Source: Syntrophaceae bacterium
GTDB lineage: Bacteria; Desulfobacterota; Syntrophia; Syntrophales; UBA2185
NCBI GenBank assembly: GCA_003508565.1
Contig: DNUI01000162.1
Span: 1-5,700, forward strand
DNA length: 5,700 nucleotides
Direction of reading: 5' to 3'
In this document: piece by piece, positions 1 through 5,700 of the stretch
Numbering within the stretch: the first letter of the stretch is position 1
How the letters are laid out: the number at the start of each line of letters is the position of its first letter
The notes under the pieces: generated by a model
Told to the model about the DNA's origin: nothing
Databases searched by the model: none
What the model saw: only the letters and a program-made list of their open reading frames with translations
Program-made: the position numbers and the translations under genes

Positions 1-355
1 GACAAAATGGAAAATGTGGCCGGGGACTACGGCAATGTATCCGGGCCCTGAACCCCACGGCGCTTTTCTCACCACCTATGTGAATGATGCGGCTTACAAG
101 GCAATCACGGGCAAAAAGGGCAAATTCCCAAACGGGGCCATCATCGCCCAGGATAATTTTTCAAAGAATAAAAAGCTGAAGAATATCGATGTTATGTATA
201 AGGTGAAAGGATACAACCCACAAGGTGGAGACTGGTTCTGGGTTCAGTTCAGAACGGATGGAAGGATTATATCGGAAGGTAAGATCGACGAGTGTATAAA
301 ATGTCATGCCGCCCAGAAAAGCAATGACTACGTGTACACGAGCAAGATGAAATAG
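1..355 (+). CDS. Cytochrome P460-family c-type haem protein, 3' part only
   Basis: The reading frame (codons from base 2) is open to the window edge, so the true start and any signal peptide lie upstream; the ATG at 14 is probably internal. About 117 residues are visible. They match the C-terminal part of the cytochrome P460 family: a W-x-G-T start, an E-P-H-G motif, a V-N-x-A-A segment, F-P-N-G-A-I-I, V-M-Y-K-V-K-G, then G-D-W-F-W, and a terminal haem-c motif C-I-K-C-H (293-307) followed by a D-Y-V-Y ending. Family members are usually periplasmic monohaem proteins; some oxidise hydroxylamine and others bind small gases or have no known role. The lysine that cross-links haem in true P460 enzymes cannot be assigned from this fragment. 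No terminator follows, so it could be co-transcribed with the ferredoxin-AOR pair after a 125-base gap. The family call is firm; the function is not. Confidence 0.8.
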   Translation, partial: TKWKMWPGTTAMYPGPEPHGAFLTTYVNDAAYKAITGKKGKFPNGAIIAQDNFSKNKKLKNIDVMYKVKGYNPQGGDWFWVQFRTDGRIISEGKIDECIKCHAAQKSNDYVYTSKMK

Positions 356-480
356 GGTATGCACATAACAACATAAAAGTAGTGAATTTAAAGACCGATA
401 AATGACTGAAAGGAGGTGCAGCTCAGAAGGCGGTTCTTGTGTAAACCTAAAACGCGACATACCAGATTGGAGGTTCTACT

Positions 481-1239
481 ATGGAAGGTAAAGAAAAAAA
501 AGTATCTGATCTGCTCCAGAAAGAGACCACCCGCCGTGGTTTTTTAAGGGGTACAGCTGTGGCAACGGGGAGTGCCGTAGCCCTGGCGACGATCGGAAGC
601 CTTGCGGGAAAAAGCGCCTACGCGCAGGCGAAGCCACCAGAGGCACCGAAAAAGGATCTAATGAAATATCTTTTTGCCGAGCGTCAGAATTGCACCGGGT
701 GCCGCGCCTGTGAGTATGCCTGTTCCGTTTTTCATACGGGCGTCGTGAGACCCTCCGTAGCGAGGGTGCACGTAATGAAGTATAAAGATGTGATCGACGT
801 TCCTGTTATCTGCTGGCATTGTGACGATCATCCCTGTATTGAAGCCTGCCCCACTACCCCGAAAGCGATCCAGGCGGATCCCAAGCATAACGGAATTATC
901 CTGAACGAAAATATCTGCCTCGGCGCGAAGTGCATGAAATGCCAGGAGGCATGTCCGGCACATTATGTTCGGGCAAATCCCGACACGGGAAAGCCCCTGT
1001 TTTGCGACATGTGCGGCGGCGATCCGGAGTGTGTGAAAGCCTGCCTCGCTCAGTCTTGTAATCCTCAGGGACCCTGTCTTATGGCGAACAAACTCGGATT
1101 CGGCGTCAATATGGCGTATCGGGCTGTGACACCGGAACAGGCGGGCGCTGACTTGCTTGACCTCACATTCTATCCTAATGTGACGGGGAAAAGGGTCACC
1201 CCTGCGAAAACTGCGAAGTCCAGAAAGGCAAGGAGGTGA
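481..1239 (+). CDS. Tat-exported four-cluster [4Fe-4S] ferredoxin, DmsB/HybA-like electron-transfer subunit
   Basis: Electron-transfer subunit, probably partner of the AOR-family protein encoded next. The start ATG has GGAGG at 469-473, seven bases upstream. Residues 18-24 read R-R-G-F-L-R-G, a twin-arginine motif, followed by an Ala/Gly-rich hydrophobic stretch (25-42) and a likely cleavage site after A-Y-A-Q-A (about residue 50). Sixteen cysteines form four cluster motifs in the order typical of DmsB/HybA-type subunits: C71-x2-C74-x2-C77-x3-C81; C111-x2-C114-x4-C119-x3-C123; C146-x4-C151-x2-C154-x3-C158; C175-x2-C178-x5-C184-x3-C188. Two extra cysteines (193, 199) follow. The last 16 residues are strongly basic and end Arg-Arg. 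Similar ferredoxins sit beside AOR-family genes, for example in the ydhYV region of Escherichia coli. The Tat leader implies periplasmic location, which is odd beside an AOR protein with no leader. Its physiological partner is inferred from gene order only. Confidence 0.9.
   Translation: MEGKEKKVSDLLQKETTRRGFLRGTAVATGSAVALATIGSLAGKSAYAQAKPPEAPKKDLMKYLFAERQNCTGCRACEYACSVFHTGVVRPSVARVHVMKYKDVIDVPVICWHCDDHPCIEACPTTPKAIQADPKHNGIILNENICLGAKCMKCQEACPAHYVRANPDTGKPLFCDMCGGDPECVKACLAQSCNPQGPCLMANKLGFGVNMAYRAVTPEQAGADLLDLTFYPNVTGKRVTPAKTAKSRKARR
1231..1236 (+). promoter_or_regulatory. Shine-Dalgarno AGGAGG that fixes the AOR start
   Basis: AGGAGG (within AGGAGGTGAT) lies eight bases before the ATG at 1245. 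It is formed by the last two arginine codons of the ferredoxin gene and runs into its TGA stop. A GTG at 1236 would be an alternative in-frame start but overlaps this site and so lacks its own, which makes ATG 1245 the better start. The arrangement suggests translational coupling of the two genes. Confidence 0.85.
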
Positions 1240-1244
1240 TAACC

Positions 1245-3068
1245 ATGTCAGCACCAAAAGGCGGATGCTTCGGAAAAATATTAGAGATTAATTTAAGTAA
1301 TCGGACCTACAAGACCCGTGAGGTACCCGATGAGGTCTATCAGAAGGCCATCGGCGGCAATGGTCTCGCTGCATATTTTATGACGAATGAGTACAAGGCC
1401 CATAAAGACCCCCTCGCCGAGGATGCATTCATATTCTATGGACCGGGACCGCTCAACGGAACATATTGTATCGCCGCGCGCACAAGCATTGCCAACATGA
1501 GCCCATACACCGGTCTTATCTCCCACGCGGAAACCGGCGCCCACTTCGGCAACGAAATCAAATGGGCAGGATGGGATGGAATTTACGTCAAGGGAAGGGC
1601 AAAAAGCCCCGTGTGGATTTCTGTAGTTGACGACAAGGTAGAATTCAAGGACGCAACAAACCTGTGGGGCAAGGATACGGCAGAAACACACGAAGCGATT
1701 ATGAAAGAGATGAAAGACCCCTACGCGAGGACTGCTGTTATCGGTCCCGCCGGCGAGAACCAGGTCCCCATCGCGTGCGTAATTGTGGAGCGTTTCCGCG
1801 CCGCCGCGAGGAGCGGCACGGGCATGCTCATGGGAAACAAGAAACTGAAAGGTATTGCCGTAAGAGGTACCAAGGCCGTGCCCGTTGTGGACAATGTAAG
1901 ATTCATGGAAGTGGCCAACTATGCCAAGAAACTTGCCGTGGAAAAGGAAGCCTGGCAGGGGATAAAACGGTGGGGGACCGCGGGATTGTTGGAGTTGAAG
2001 CATTACAAGGATGGCTCCCTCATTACAAAGAACTTCCAGACGACCTGGTATCCCGACATTATAAAGATTGGCGGTGAGGAAGCAGGCCGGAGGTTCTGGA
2101 AGAGGCATGTGGCCTGCAATCATTGCCCCGTCCACTGCCTGAAGCTGGGTGTAATCCGTGAAGGAAGATACAGGGGAATGATCGGTGAGGGACCAGAATA
2201 TGAATCAGGCGGACTTTTGGGAAGCAATCTCGGGATGAACGATTTCAACTCCATGATAGCGCTTATCGAGGCCTGTGATGCCTATGGATTGGATAATATT
2301 TCCACGGGTGGAATCCTCGGATTCACGACGGAACTTGTGGAGAAAGGGATACTCAAACCGGCCGACCTCGACGGGCTCAAGCCAAAGTGGGGAGATGGCG
2401 ACACGTACATGGCGCTTATCCGTAAGCTTGCCTATAAAGAAGGGAAGGCGGGGAAACTCCTCTCCCAGGGCGTGAAGAAGATGGCCGCGGAGGTCGGCAA
2501 GGGATCTGATTACTATGCCGCGATCGTGAAGGGAAAGGAATTGGCGGCCCACGACCCGCGGGGCGACAAGGCCAGGGCTTACAGCTACGTCCTTGGATCC
2601 TGCGGAGGTGACCACCATGAAGGGGCATCAACGAGAGGCCTTGTCATCTTTGCCATGCTGAACTCCCTGTCGCTCTGTTCCTTTGCGACGGGCCTCGTCT
2701 GGGGCGGTGAGAACGCGAAGATCACCGTCGGCATGCTGAACCCACTCTGCGGGTGGAGCATGACGGAGGACGATTACTGGACGACGGGCAAGAGGATTCT
2801 CACTATGGAACGGGTCTTCAACGTGAGGGAAGGGGTGAGCCGGAAGGATGACAGACTTCCCAAGCGCCTGATGACGGAAAAGCTTCCCGCGGGGCCGAAG
2901 AAGGGGGCTGTGTTTACCGAAGAAGATACGAAGAAGTTTCAGGATGAATTCTACAGCTTCCTTGGTTGGGACGAGAAAGGCATTCCTACAGAGGCAACAC
3001 TGAAGACTCTCGGACTTGAGTATCTTATCGATGATGTCGCGGCAGCCCGAAAAGAATACAAATTATAG
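1245..3068 (+). CDS. Aldehyde:ferredoxin oxidoreductase (AOR) family tungsto/molybdopterin enzyme
   Basis: 607 residues from ATG 1245, close to the 605 of Pyrococcus furiosus AOR. The N-terminal domain has the family pattern: G-K-I-L-E-I-N-L (10-17), then I-G-G-N-G-L-A (36-42), G-P-G-P-L-N-G-T (66-73), and S-H-A-E-T-G-A-H-F-G near 93-102. The [4Fe-4S] ligands are C291-x2-C294-x3-C298 and C478. The first pterin motif is intact (D345-A-Y-G-L-D350). The second, normally D-x-x-G-L-C, reads N473-S-L-S-L-C478. A glutamate-rich G-E-G-P-E-Y-E stretch (314-320) and G-G-D-H-H-E-G (454-460) sit where family active-site Glu and His are expected. The family uses a tungsten (sometimes molybdenum) bis-pterin cofactor to oxidise aldehydes to acids, and includes BamB of benzoyl-CoA reductase and YdhV of unknown substrate; the substrate here cannot be named. 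There is no signal peptide. It follows the ferredoxin gene by five bases and ends at a strong terminator. Confidence 0.93.
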   Translation: MSAPKGGCFGKILEINLSNRTYKTREVPDEVYQKAIGGNGLAAYFMTNEYKAHKDPLAEDAFIFYGPGPLNGTYCIAARTSIANMSPYTGLISHAETGAHFGNEIKWAGWDGIYVKGRAKSPVWISVVDDKVEFKDATNLWGKDTAETHEAIMKEMKDPYARTAVIGPAGENQVPIACVIVERFRAAARSGTGMLMGNKKLKGIAVRGTKAVPVVDNVRFMEVANYAKKLAVEKEAWQGIKRWGTAGLLELKHYKDGSLITKNFQTTWYPDIIKIGGEEAGRRFWKRHVACNHCPVHCLKLGVIREGRYRGMIGEGPEYESGGLLGSNLGMNDFNSMIALIEACDAYGLDNISTGGILGFTTELVEKGILKPADLDGLKPKWGDGDTYMALIRKLAYKEGKAGKLLSQGVKKMAAEVGKGSDYYAAIVKGKELAAHDPRGDKARAYSYVLGSCGGDHHEGASTRGLVIFAMLNSLSLCSFATGLVWGGENAKITVGMLNPLCGWSMTEDDYWTTGKRILTMERVFNVREGVSRKDDRLPKRLMTEKLPAGPKKGAVFTEEDTKKFQDEFYSFLGWDEKGIPTEATLKTLGLEYLIDDVAAARKEYKL

Positions 3069-3086
3069 TTTCACGGTTTGAAACGG

Positions 3087-3119
3087 GGGCGGGTGAACTT
3101 CACCCGCCCTTGATTTTTT
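3087..3119 (+). terminator. Rho-independent terminator after the AOR gene
   Basis: A nine-pair perfect GC-rich stem, GGGCGGGTG (3087-3095) with CACCCGCCC (3101-3109), encloses loop AACTT, whose outer bases can add further pairs. TTGATTTTTT follows immediately. It lies 18 bases after the AOR stop codon and ends the first transcription unit. Confidence 0.92.
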
Positions 3120-3223
3120 GCCAAGTTTTATATACCATCACTTTTATATCTATGTATGACTTATCCTTGAAACGCATTGGGATGAATAGTTACTTTCGTG
3201 AATCATAAAAGGAATTATCTCTC
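3120..3223 (+). promoter_or_regulatory. AT-rich leader, likely promoter region of the second unit
   Basis: These 104 bases separate the terminator from the next gene and are clearly richer in A+T than the flanking genes. A new promoter is expected because the terminator precedes it. No convincing -35/-10 pair is visible: TTGAAA (3167-3172) lacks a good -10 at normal spacing, and TTGCCA (3118-3123) pairs only loosely with TTTTAT (3142-3147). The octamer TTTTATAT occurs twice, at 3126-3133 and 3142-3149. A weak ribosome binding site AAAAGGAA (3207-3214) precedes ATG 3224. The promoter call rests on context more than on motif. Confidence 0.35.
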
Positions 3224-3925
3224 ATGAGTTTTTCAAGAAGGGATGCACTCCACATTCTTGTCAGCGGCGCTGTTTCCACTGCTGTCTTTACTTTTTTCAA
3301 AGTAAGCGGCGCCAAGGCCGTTCCACGTCCGCCTGGAGCCCTCATCGAGGCGGAATTTCTCAAGTATTGCACAAGGTGCTACCAGTGCATAGATGTCTGT
3401 CCTACAAATGCCCTCGTTCCGGCAGGCATCACCGACGGCATTCCTAATTTCGGGACGCCCGTACTCGACTGGAAAAAATGCATCTTCTGCATGGAATGCA
3501 TCCGGACGTGCCCTACGGGAGCTATCAAGAAGATTTCACGAGACGATATCAAAATCGGCAACGCCGTGATCAACCGCACTACATGCCTCACCTGGTCCGG
3601 CCAGAGCAAATGCGATATCTGTTATGATGCCTGCAGGTATGACGCCATCACGCTTGAAAATGAAATCTATCCCGTTGTTCTTGATGATCTGTGCACGGGC
3701 TGTAATGTCTGTGAGAGGAGATGCCCGACGGATCCCAAATCCATTGTCGTGAATTACGAAAAGGTAAAAAGGTTTTTGCCCCCTGATAAAAGAGTTGCGA
3801 TGCGCCTTGAAGATCAAACGGGAAAGAGGCATGGTGAAGAAGATTTCAAGTCCTGGTTTGTAGAACGGATCAAAAAACTGGGGAGATCCTATGGTGTCAT
3901 GAAGGAAGAGGAAGAAGAGGAGTAG
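3224..3925 (+). CDS. Tat-exported NapG/MauM-like ferredoxin with four [4Fe-4S] clusters
   Basis: Electron-transfer ferredoxin of 233 residues, near the usual length of NapG. The N-terminus S-R-R-D-A-L-H (4-10) is a twin-arginine motif, followed by a hydrophobic stretch (11-28) and a probable cleavage site after G-A-K-A (about residue 32). Four cluster motifs are complete: C49-x2-C52-x2-C55-x3-C59-P; C86-x2-C89-x2-C92-x3-C96-P; C121-x8-C130-x2-C133-x3-C137; C157-x2-C160-x2-C163-x3-C167-P. The longer spacing in the third is typical of NapG/MauM proteins, which usually pass electrons from a membrane quinol oxidase (NapH) to periplasmic partners; no napH-like gene is seen here. The C-terminus is basic to mixed, then ends in six consecutive glutamates whose codons supply the ribosome binding site for the next gene. 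The stop codon touches the next start. An exported protein coupled to a cytoplasmic-type flavoprotein is unusual. Confidence 0.88.
   Translation: MSFSRRDALHILVSGAVSTAVFTFFKVSGAKAVPRPPGALIEAEFLKYCTRCYQCIDVCPTNALVPAGITDGIPNFGTPVLDWKKCIFCMECIRTCPTGAIKKISRDDIKIGNAVINRTTCLTWSGQSKCDICYDACRYDAITLENEIYPVVLDDLCTGCNVCERRCPTDPKSIVVNYEKVKRFLPPDKRVAMRLEDQTGKRHGEEDFKSWFVERIKKLGRSYGVMKEEEEEE
3917..3922 (+). promoter_or_regulatory. Ribosome binding site embedded in the poly-glutamate codons
   Basis: GAGGAG, the last two glutamate codons of the ferredoxin gene, lies three bases before ATG 3926, separated only by the TAG stop. The purine run extends upstream to about 3900 and gives several overlapping GGA/GAGG options, so a better-spaced site may be AGAGGAAG at 3907-3914. 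No non-coding sequence is available, so the site must lie inside the upstream gene. Confidence 0.6.
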
Positions 3926-5155
3926 ATGAAAGGGAGTGACACGTTTCCTGCACTGGTCATTGGAGGAGGCGTTGCGGGAATCAGCGCCGCCCTCGATATT
4001 GCCAATGCGGGGCAAACCGTTCACCTGGTGGAAAAAAGCTTCGTCCTGGGAGGTCAGGTCGCGAAGCTCGATAAACTCTACCCTACGGATCACTGCGCCT
4101 TCTGTCCCCTATGGACGGACATCAAACGATTGAGAGAACATCCCTCGATTACTGTTCATTGCGATACCGAGGTCAAAGAACTGAACAAGAGTGAAAACCG
4201 CGTTCATGCCCTCATGGTGAGACACGCTTCTTTCATAGATGAAAACCGTTGCGTTTTTTGCGGAAAATGCGCGAAAGCATGTCCGGAGAATGCCATTGTG
4301 CCCCTTGGGGCACATGTCTATCCCCCGTCTTGCCGCATTGACCGGGAAATCTGTACCCGGTGCGGCGGGTGTGTGAAGACATGCCCGACTGCCGCCATCG
4401 ATTTTCAAAGAAAAGACGAGATGTTTGATCTCATGTGTGATCATGTCATATGGGCATCCGGTTTTAGGGAAGTTGATTTGACTCCTCTTCCGGAGTACGG
4501 CTTCGGAAGTCATCCGGACATCATGACTTCTCTGGAATTCGAGGAATGGACAGCGGAAGCAGGAAACAACAGGGGGGACATTGTAAAAAAATCAAATCGG
4601 TCACTTCCCCGCGATATTGCCTTTATCCAATGTGCGGGCGCGCGGGATCAGCGGATGCTTCCGTATTGCTCGGCGGTCTGCTGCATGCACGCCCTCAAAC
4701 AGGCACAGTGGGTGAAAAGAAGAAACCCGGCGGTTCATTGCGTCGTTTTTTATACCGATCTGCGCACCGTGGGGCGTGACTATTATGAATATTCCCTGCG
4801 TGATTTCAGCGGAAGCGGTGTAAGGCTCATACGGGGGAGGCCCTCTCTGGTGTATCCAATCCCCGGCGGCGGGGGGATCGCGGTAAAATTTGAAAACACC
4901 ATGACCCAGAAGCGGGAAATCTGGAAATTCGACATGGTGATCCTCAATGGAAACCTCACATCTTCCCTGTCACGGTCGGATCGTGAAAAGCACGTCTCTC
5001 CCGTACTCACCGGGGATGGGTTTGTCAATGCAGGGGCTGATGATATTTCCCGTTTCACCTGCGGTTTCAGCATGGAGCCCGCGGATGTGGCGGAGTCGGT
5101 TATCCAGGCGTCTTCCGCTGCGATGAAAACGCTTTTAACGAACAGGAAGCGGTAG
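3926..5155 (+). CDS. Short HdrA-like FAD/iron-sulfur protein (QmoA-like size)
   Basis: Flavoprotein of 409 residues related to heterodisulfide reductase subunit A. It opens directly with the Rossmann FAD motif V-I-G-G-G-V-A-G (11-18) and E36 after the second strand, then L-G-G-Q-V-A-K-L and C57-x2-C60. An inserted ferredoxin domain carries C109-x2-C112-x2-C115-x3-C119-P and C143-x2-C146-x2-C149-x3-C153-P, at the place where HdrA has its inserted ferredoxin. The HdrA signature follows: I-Q-C236-A-G-A-R, Y-C248-S-A-V-C252-C253-M-H-A-L-K-Q-A, and the F-Y-T-D-L-R segment. Four cysteines at equivalent spacing bind an extra cluster in HdrA. Compared with full HdrA it lacks the roughly 130-residue N-terminal domain and the C-terminal ferredoxin. 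QmoA has similar length but is not expected to carry the inserted clusters. No signal peptide; cytoplasmic. It is followed after three bases by a second HdrA-like gene, which suggests a heteromeric pair. Its exact electron partners are unknown. Confidence 0.9.
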   Translation: MKGSDTFPALVIGGGVAGISAALDIANAGQTVHLVEKSFVLGGQVAKLDKLYPTDHCAFCPLWTDIKRLREHPSITVHCDTEVKELNKSENRVHALMVRHASFIDENRCVFCGKCAKACPENAIVPLGAHVYPPSCRIDREICTRCGGCVKTCPTAAIDFQRKDEMFDLMCDHVIWASGFREVDLTPLPEYGFGSHPDIMTSLEFEEWTAEAGNNRGDIVKKSNRSLPRDIAFIQCAGARDQRMLPYCSAVCCMHALKQAQWVKRRNPAVHCVVFYTDLRTVGRDYYEYSLRDFSGSGVRLIRGRPSLVYPIPGGGGIAVKFENTMTQKREIWKFDMVILNGNLTSSLSRSDREKHVSPVLTGDGFVNAGADDISRFTCGFSMEPADVAESVIQASSAAMKTLLTNRKR

Positions 5156-5158
5156 AAT

Positions 5159-5700
5159 ATGTCAAGAGTTGCTGTTTTCCTCTGCAGATGTTTCGGAGAA
5201 ATCGATGGCGCCATCGATTTCGAAGCGCTGCGAAAAAACACGGAGAGAAATAGTTCTGTTGATTCTTTTTCTGTCCACGACTCCCTGTGCATGAAGGAGG
5301 ACATAAAAAAAGTAGCCTCTCTGATCCGCGATGGAAGTGCGGGCAAAGTGGTCATCGGGGCGTGTTCATTCCTGGGGAGAGGCGGGACAATCATAGATGG
5401 TTTGGTCAAAGAAGGCATCATTCGATCGAATATAGGCCTCGTTGACCTGAGGGAGGCCTGTGCCTGGATACACACGAATGATCCGGGTAACGCGACGATT
5501 AAGGCGTCGGACCTGATCCGGATGGAGATCGCAGCGCTCAGCCACAGGCAGGAATCCCGGGACGTTACCATCAGGGTTTGTCAGGAAGCGATGATTGTCG
5601 GCGCTGGCCCGGCCGGACTGTCTGCTGCCTCAGCGTTAGCCCGGTTGGGCTTCAAGGTGCATCTCCTGGAAAGAGGGTCGAACCTCGGAGGGATGCTCAA
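5159..5700 (+). CDS. HdrA-like FAD/iron-sulfur protein, 5' part only
   Basis: Starts at ATG 5159, three bases after the previous stop, with AGGAAG (5144-5149) nine bases upstream; the frame is open to the window end (180 complete codons). Residues 1-135 form the HdrA N-terminal domain: V-A-V-F-L-C9-R-C11-F-G, C44, V-I-G-A-C69-S, and V-D-L-R-E-A-C101-A-W-I-H, which matches the HdrA pattern R-E-x-C-x-W-V-H, followed by A-T-I-K-A-S-D-L-I-R. A Rossmann FAD motif begins at A-M-I-V-G-A-G-P-A-G (144-153), with E171 after the second strand and L-G-G-M at 177-180. It is therefore the domain type that the preceding gene lacks. The full protein may be a complete HdrA or a QmoB-like one; the downstream part, including any ferredoxin or MvhD-like domain, is not visible. 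Its promoter is shared with the two genes upstream. Confidence 0.88.
   Translation, partial: MSRVAVFLCRCFGEIDGAIDFEALRKNTERNSSVDSFSVHDSLCMKEDIKKVASLIRDGSAGKVVIGACSFLGRGGTIIDGLVKEGIIRSNIGLVDLREACAWIHTNDPGNATIKASDLIRMEIAALSHRQESRDVTIRVCQEAMIVGAGPAGLSAASALARLGFKVHLLERGSNLGGML
5198..5221 (+). repeat. 24-base perfect palindrome inside the HdrA-like gene
   Basis: The half-site GAAATCGATGGC (5198-5209) is followed at once by its exact reverse complement (5210-5221), with no spacer, centred on GGCGCC. It contains two ATCGAT sites. It covers codons for G-E-I-D-G-A-I-D-F, 39 bases after the start codon. The sequence is plain; any function is unknown. Confidence 0.7.

Noticed and set aside
402..491. 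A 29-codon open frame (ATG 402 to TAA 489-491) overlapping the ferredoxin start, together with the strong Shine-Dalgarno-like AAAGGAGGTG at 409-418
   Set aside because: The AAAGGAGGTG lies inside the small frame, after its start, and no suitable start codon with a lasting frame follows it at the right distance. The peptide shows no recognisable composition or attenuator pattern.
1236..1244. GTG at 1236 as the AOR start, adding three residues
   Set aside because: It overlaps the AGGAGG ribosome binding site that serves ATG 1245, and it would have no site of its own.
658..1257. 199-codon open frame on the minus strand
   Set aside because: It lies opposite the ferredoxin gene, whose cysteine motifs are unmistakable; the protein has no recognisable domain. 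Other long minus-strand frames opposite the AOR and HdrA-like genes were rejected for the same reason.
2604..2661. Internal GGAGGTG followed by ATG at 2617 inside the AOR gene
   Set aside because: The ATG is out of frame and meets a stop after about 14 codons; the bases simply encode the G-G-D-H-H-E-G motif.
1245..3068. Naming the AOR gene bamB (benzoyl-CoA reductase)
   Set aside because: The partner ferredoxin has a Tat leader, unlike the cytoplasmic BamC as I know it, and no other bam-type gene beyond the generic HdrA-like ones is seen.
3926..5155. Naming the short HdrA-like gene qmoA
   Set aside because: Length fits, but the inserted two-cluster ferredoxin domain and the absence of visible aprAB or qmoC genes do not support a firm Qmo assignment.

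Overview
The window holds six genes, all on the + strand, with very short gaps. They encode an anaerobic redox locus: a P460-type c-haem protein (5' end missing), a Tat-exported four-cluster ferredoxin, an aldehyde:ferredoxin oxidoreductase (AOR) family tungsto/molybdopterin enzyme, a second Tat-exported NapG-like four-cluster ferredoxin, and two different HdrA-like flavoproteins (the second cut by the window end). The AOR-family enzyme, the multi-cluster ferredoxins, the HdrA-type flavoproteins and the moderate GC content suggest a strict anaerobe, perhaps a sulfate-reducing or syntrophic member of the Desulfobacterota or a relative. That assignment is inference; no marker gene is present.

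Layout: 1-355, end of a cytochrome P460-like gene. 356-480, a 125-base gap. 481-1239 ferredoxin and 1245-3068 AOR form a tight pair: the ferredoxin's last codons and stop (AGG AGG TGA) are also the AOR Shine-Dalgarno sequence. 3087-3119, a strong intrinsic terminator. 3120-3223, an AT-rich leader that probably carries a new promoter. 3224-3925 NapG-like ferredoxin, 3926-5155 short HdrA-like protein, and 5159-window end a second HdrA-like protein with the classical N-terminal domain. In this second unit the gene gaps are 0 and 3 bases.

Working model (inference): the AOR-family enzyme oxidises or reduces an unidentified aldehyde or carboxyl compound and exchanges electrons with the four-cluster ferredoxin beside it. 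The second unit supplies another ferredoxin and a two-part HdrA-type flavoprotein module, in the style of QmoA/QmoB or the HdrA core of electron-bifurcating complexes. The puzzle is location: both ferredoxins carry twin-arginine leaders, but the AOR enzyme and the HdrA-like proteins have none. Either the AOR protein is carried out of the cell by its ferredoxin partner, or the two units work on opposite sides of the membrane and are linked by membrane proteins outside the window.

No tRNA, rRNA, CRISPR array or insertion sequence was seen. A 24-base perfect palindrome lies inside the start of the last gene.
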